Below are positions 61,552 through 64,000 of a stretch of 64,000 bases of DNA, one piece after another (the stretch's first letter is position 1; each line of letters begins with the position of its first letter). Source of the DNA: Pseudomonas gingeri (GTDB lineage Bacteria > Pseudomonadota > Gammaproteobacteria > Pseudomonadales > Pseudomonadaceae); the NCBI RefSeq assembly GCF_013386165.1, contig NZ_JACAOS010000012.1:1-64000 (forward strand), written 5' to 3'. Made by a program: the position numbers and the translations under genes. The notes below the pieces were generated by a model. The model saw nothing but the letters and a program-made list of their open reading frames with translations. It was not told where the DNA came from and ran no database searches.

Positions 61552-62955
61552 TTAACGCGCCACTTCTTTCAGATAGAGATTGCGGGCAGCCAATGCGTTA
61601 GGCGTGAAGTCTGTAAATACACCGTCAACACCGGCTCGGTAAAAGGCCAGGTATTCTGCCGCTGGATCGCCCTTATAGGCACCTGCCAGGTATTTCGCTT
61701 CGTTGCGGAAGGTGAATATGTGAACGAACAGATTGGCCTTGTGAGCGTCGCTGATCAGGGCGGTTGGCTTGAGGGTGTCGACCTTGTCCAGGCTGGCACT
61801 GGATGAATCCTGGGCTGCAGCGACGGTGAGCGACATTGCCTGCGGCTTCCATGGACCGATACCGTCGGCGTAGGTCTTGACCTCGGCCAAGCCGGCCGGC
61901 GTCAGCATCGCACCAAAGGGGCGTGGGTCGCCGGCTACGGTCCAGCTATAAGGGCGGCCGCTGACGAAGGTGTTGGGTTTGTCGGTGATGAAGATGGTTT
62001 CGCCAGTCTTGAAGTTCACGCCGTTGCCATCGACCAACTGAACCGCTTTGGATTTCAGGCCGATAGAGCGTAGGTATTTCAAGCTGCCGGGGTCAAAGCT
62101 TTGCACAAAGACCGGGGCGTCCTTGCGATTGAGATCGTTGTCGTTGAGGACCTTGAGGAAAGCTTTCTCAAACGGATGACTGCCCGGTGCGCCGCAACCA
62201 TTGGCAACGGCCTGGGCATTGTTCCAGATCGGATTCTTGCTTTCTGGGTAGGTCGTAATGACGCGGCCTGTCGCGGCGCTTTTGGCTTTGGCAATGTCAA
62301 TCACTTCCTGGAAACTCAAGATCGGCAACTTGCCGTTAAGTTCGGTCGGGCGCTGGTCGCGGGCATCGTACGTGGTGCCGCCTATCCATTGCTTGAGTTC
62401 GGCCAGGGTGAAATCGCTGATCGACCAGTCGTTGGTATGGTCTTCGCCATCAACAACCAATGATTTCAATACTGATTTCGGATCGTTGGGGTCGGTCAAG
62501 TCACTCAGGTACTGTGCTGGACCATTTTCTGCTGTGGCGGGATATTTGACATTGACCAGTACGCCTGGAACGGTGCGCTTACGGCGTGCAACTTCAGCGT
62601 TGATCTTCGCGACTTCGCCGATATTGGTGTTGTCACTCAACCAGGGGTTGTGTCGAGCCACCAAGACGCAGTCCTTGGTCATGTGCAGATCCATTTCAAG
62701 CGAATCTGCACCAGCATCAGCGGCATTCTCGTAAGAAGCCCGGGTTTCTTCCGGATACAATCCTGGCAGGCCGCGATGCCCGATAATCAAGGGCTGTGCA
62801 CCGTCAAGGGTCTTGAACGGAGTCGATGCGGTTGGCCCGGCGCCCGGTAAGCTCTTGCTCGTACTGTCACAAGCACCCACCAGCAGGCTGCATCCGAGAA
62901 CGATAAAGCGGACAAGGGATTTTTTAACAGGGAGCAGACCTGGGCGAGTGTGCAT
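61552..62955 (-). CDS. Lipoprotein glycerophosphodiester phosphodiesterase, GlpQ-like
   Basis: The 467-aa protein has a lipoprotein signal (FIVLGCSLLVGAC, lipid Cys near residue 26, followed by Asp). The GDPD domain starts near residue 54: GHRGLPGLYPEETRASYEN (catalytic His-Arg, Glu), LEMDLHMTKD (metal-binding Glu/Asp) and VARHNP (second His). It hydrolyses glycerophosphodiesters to glycerol-3-phosphate. Asp at +2 would favour inner-membrane retention by the E. coli rule, which may not hold in Pseudomonas. No glp transporter gene is adjacent. The start at 62955 was chosen for the signal peptide. Confidence 0.85.
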   Translation of the reverse strand: MHTRPGLLPVKKSLVRFIVLGCSLLVGACDSTSKSLPGAGPTASTPFKTLDGAQPLIIGHRGLPGLYPEETRASYENAADAGADSLEMDLHMTKDCVLVARHNPWLSDNTNIGEVAKINAEVARRKRTVPGVLVNVKYPATAENGPAQYLSDLTDPNDPKSVLKSLVVDGEDHTNDWSISDFTLAELKQWIGGTTYDARDQRPTELNGKLPILSFQEVIDIAKAKSAATGRVITTYPESKNPIWNNAQAVANGCGAPGSHPFEKAFLKVLNDNDLNRKDAPVFVQSFDPGSLKYLRSIGLKSKAVQLVDGNGVNFKTGETIFITDKPNTFVSGRPYSWTVAGDPRPFGAMLTPAGLAEVKTYADGIGPWKPQAMSLTVAAAQDSSSASLDKVDTLKPTALISDAHKANLFVHIFTFRNEAKYLAGAYKGDPAAEYLAFYRAGVDGVFTDFTPNALAARNLYLKEVAR

Positions 62956-63128
62956 GCGGAGTCCTTCAAGAGGGTCGAGACGGCGATCGGCCGACGGTAG
63001 GTTAAACACATGACAAAATCATGGCGATGCAAGTACGTAAACTCGACCGGACATGACGCGTCCAGCCAAGCCACCAACGGAGCCTGCACAAATGCAAACT
63101 CCGTCATCTTCTCGGTCGTCGGCGACGA

Positions 63129-63803
63129 CTAAACGTGAGTCACGGACAGCTGGCTGATAATGCAAATCGAGCCATCGCTTGCTGGCGTTGTATCGCTGTA
63201 GTCAATCTGATTGTAAATGCCTCCATGGAAATCGAAGGATTTGGACAGCCAGGTGCTTCCCAACTGAAGAAGGGGGGAGGATGCGGTCTTGCCGCCGATA
63301 CTGGCACTCACCACAACGGCACCCGCAGACGTGCTATGGATGCTCACTTGAAACTTCGCCCCTAATGCAACGCTGCCCAGTAGCAATACAGGCGTTGGGT
63401 CGGCACCGTTGTAGTCCTTGCGAAACGCATAGGTGAGCGAACCCTTTTCCCAGAACACCTTGATGGCCGGATCGACATCGTCCTGAACGTGCATCTGTGA
63501 AACCACTACCCGCAGGGCGGAGTTCACCTTCACCAGCGTCATTTCCTGCTGGTTCCAATGGTTGGCAGCGCTCGGCAGCGGCCAATACGTCGACTCTTTC
63601 CATTCGCAGCGCGTTCGATGGGTACTTTTGCTTGAGGCCCCCTTGGTGGGGGCCGTGAGCTGAATAGATCCATCGTCCAGCCGGATGATTACGCTTGGAC
63701 ACTCTTCGAGCGCCTTGGCGCCGTTCAATTCAAGCGCCACCGGGTTGGTGGCTGATGTCGGCAGGGGGGTGGCAATGTCGAAGTTGCTGATATCCACAGT
63801 CAT
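63129..63803 (-). CDS. Polysaccharide lyase family 7 (alginate lyase-like)
   Basis: The 224-aa jelly-roll protein shows the three PL7 signatures in modified form: THRTRCEWKE (usual R-S/T-E-L-R), VSQMHVQDD (usual Q-I/V-H) and FHGGIYNQ (usual YFKxGxYNQ). The catalytic His and Tyr are kept. It has no signal peptide, so it is cytoplasmic or exported by another route. It may degrade alginate or a related polyuronate. The next genes on the same strand are out of the window. The upstream gap 63804-64000 shows no complete gene. Confidence 0.8.
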   Translation of the reverse strand: MTVDISNFDIATPLPTSATNPVALELNGAKALEECPSVIIRLDDGSIQLTAPTKGASSKSTHRTRCEWKESTYWPLPSAANHWNQQEMTLVKVNSALRVVVSQMHVQDDVDPAIKVFWEKGSLTYAFRKDYNGADPTPVLLLGSVALGAKFQVSIHSTSAGAVVVSASIGGKTASSPLLQLGSTWLSKSFDFHGGIYNQIDYSDTTPASDGSICIISQLSVTHV

Positions 63804-64000
63804 GATGGTCGTCCTTGGTCATGGGCACTGTTTTTAATTGAAGCCGGCTAGTCTGATGTCGATAGACGGTGATAGTTCGCCGTTGCGTGTGCATCGCAGG
63901 TGATTGAGCGTGGGTATTCAGCCCTGCGAGCACCTTGATTTGGAGCCTTGGGCATCCTGCCCTGTAGCTCCATCAGCCTTTCCCGCTCAGTTCCTATTTC
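63804..64000. other. Window end, no complete gene seen
   Basis: There are 197 bp upstream of the lyase start, presumably its promoter region. No coding frame with recognisable similarity and no terminator is apparent. Confidence 0.4.

Overview
The window is a chromosomal segment of a Pseudomonas, most likely from the P. fluorescens group. The evidence is GC-rich coding, Pseudomonas-type proteins throughout (13-gene nuo operon with fused nuoCD, both isocitrate dehydrogenases, ClpS/ClpA next to Aat/Bpt/InfA/TrxB/FtsK), and six paired REP elements of the kind common in fluorescent pseudomonads. From memory, the gene order follows P. aeruginosa PAO1 from about PA2666 (queD) down to PA2604 (yccA), so most of the window is conserved core genome. 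Species cannot be fixed from the sequence alone.

Layout. 1-1.7 kb: queD and a patatin-like lipase. 1.8-10.2 kb: a sensory block made of a bqs/car-like two-component operon (a truncated first PepSY gene, an intact second PepSY gene, response regulator, histidine kinase), a TlpQ/McpU-like chemoreceptor convergent with it, and two tandem CtpM-like chemoreceptors. 10.3-12.6 kb: a beta-hydroxyacid dehydrogenase and the tRNA hydroxylation gene trhP, whose 3' end runs into a REP pair. 12.9-27.9 kb: respiratory complex I, nuoABCDEFGHIJKLMN, on the minus strand. 28.4-41.1 kb: central carbon metabolism and RNA/protein modification (aceA, a secretin-domain protein, a GNAT acetyltransferase, roxA, purB-hflD-mnmA-nudJ, monomeric idh and dimeric icd divergently arranged, cspD). 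41.4-47.1 kb: the N-degron set clpS-clpA with aat and bpt, plus infA and trxB. 47.2-54.7 kb: ftsK-lolA-rarA-crcB-serS-cysG. 54.9-59.1 kb: yqjG-type reductase, trpD2, tusEBCD and a YccA-family membrane protein. 59.27 kb: tRNA-Ser(UGA).

Beyond the tRNA the character changes. From 59.4 to 64 kb there is a short phage-type XRE regulator, an orphan hypothetical gene, a strongly structured non-coding segment at about 60.73-60.96 kb that resembles what I recall of phage C4 antisense RNAs, a tiny ORF, a lipoprotein GlpQ-like phosphodiesterase and a family-7 polysaccharide lyase. This looks like an accessory insertion next to the tRNA.

The genes make a coherent set: complex I, isocitrate lyase and two isocitrate dehydrogenases sit at the respiration/TCA/glyoxylate branch point. 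trhP, mnmA and tusBCDE modify tRNA wobble uridine. Aat, Bpt, ClpS and ClpA form the bacterial N-end-rule pathway. The best leads are the bqsP remnant with a near-perfect bqs box, the structured RNA near 60.8 kb, the REP-encoded tail of TrhP, three stem-loops in the nuoF-nuoG gap, and two palindromes in the nuo/aceA upstream regions.
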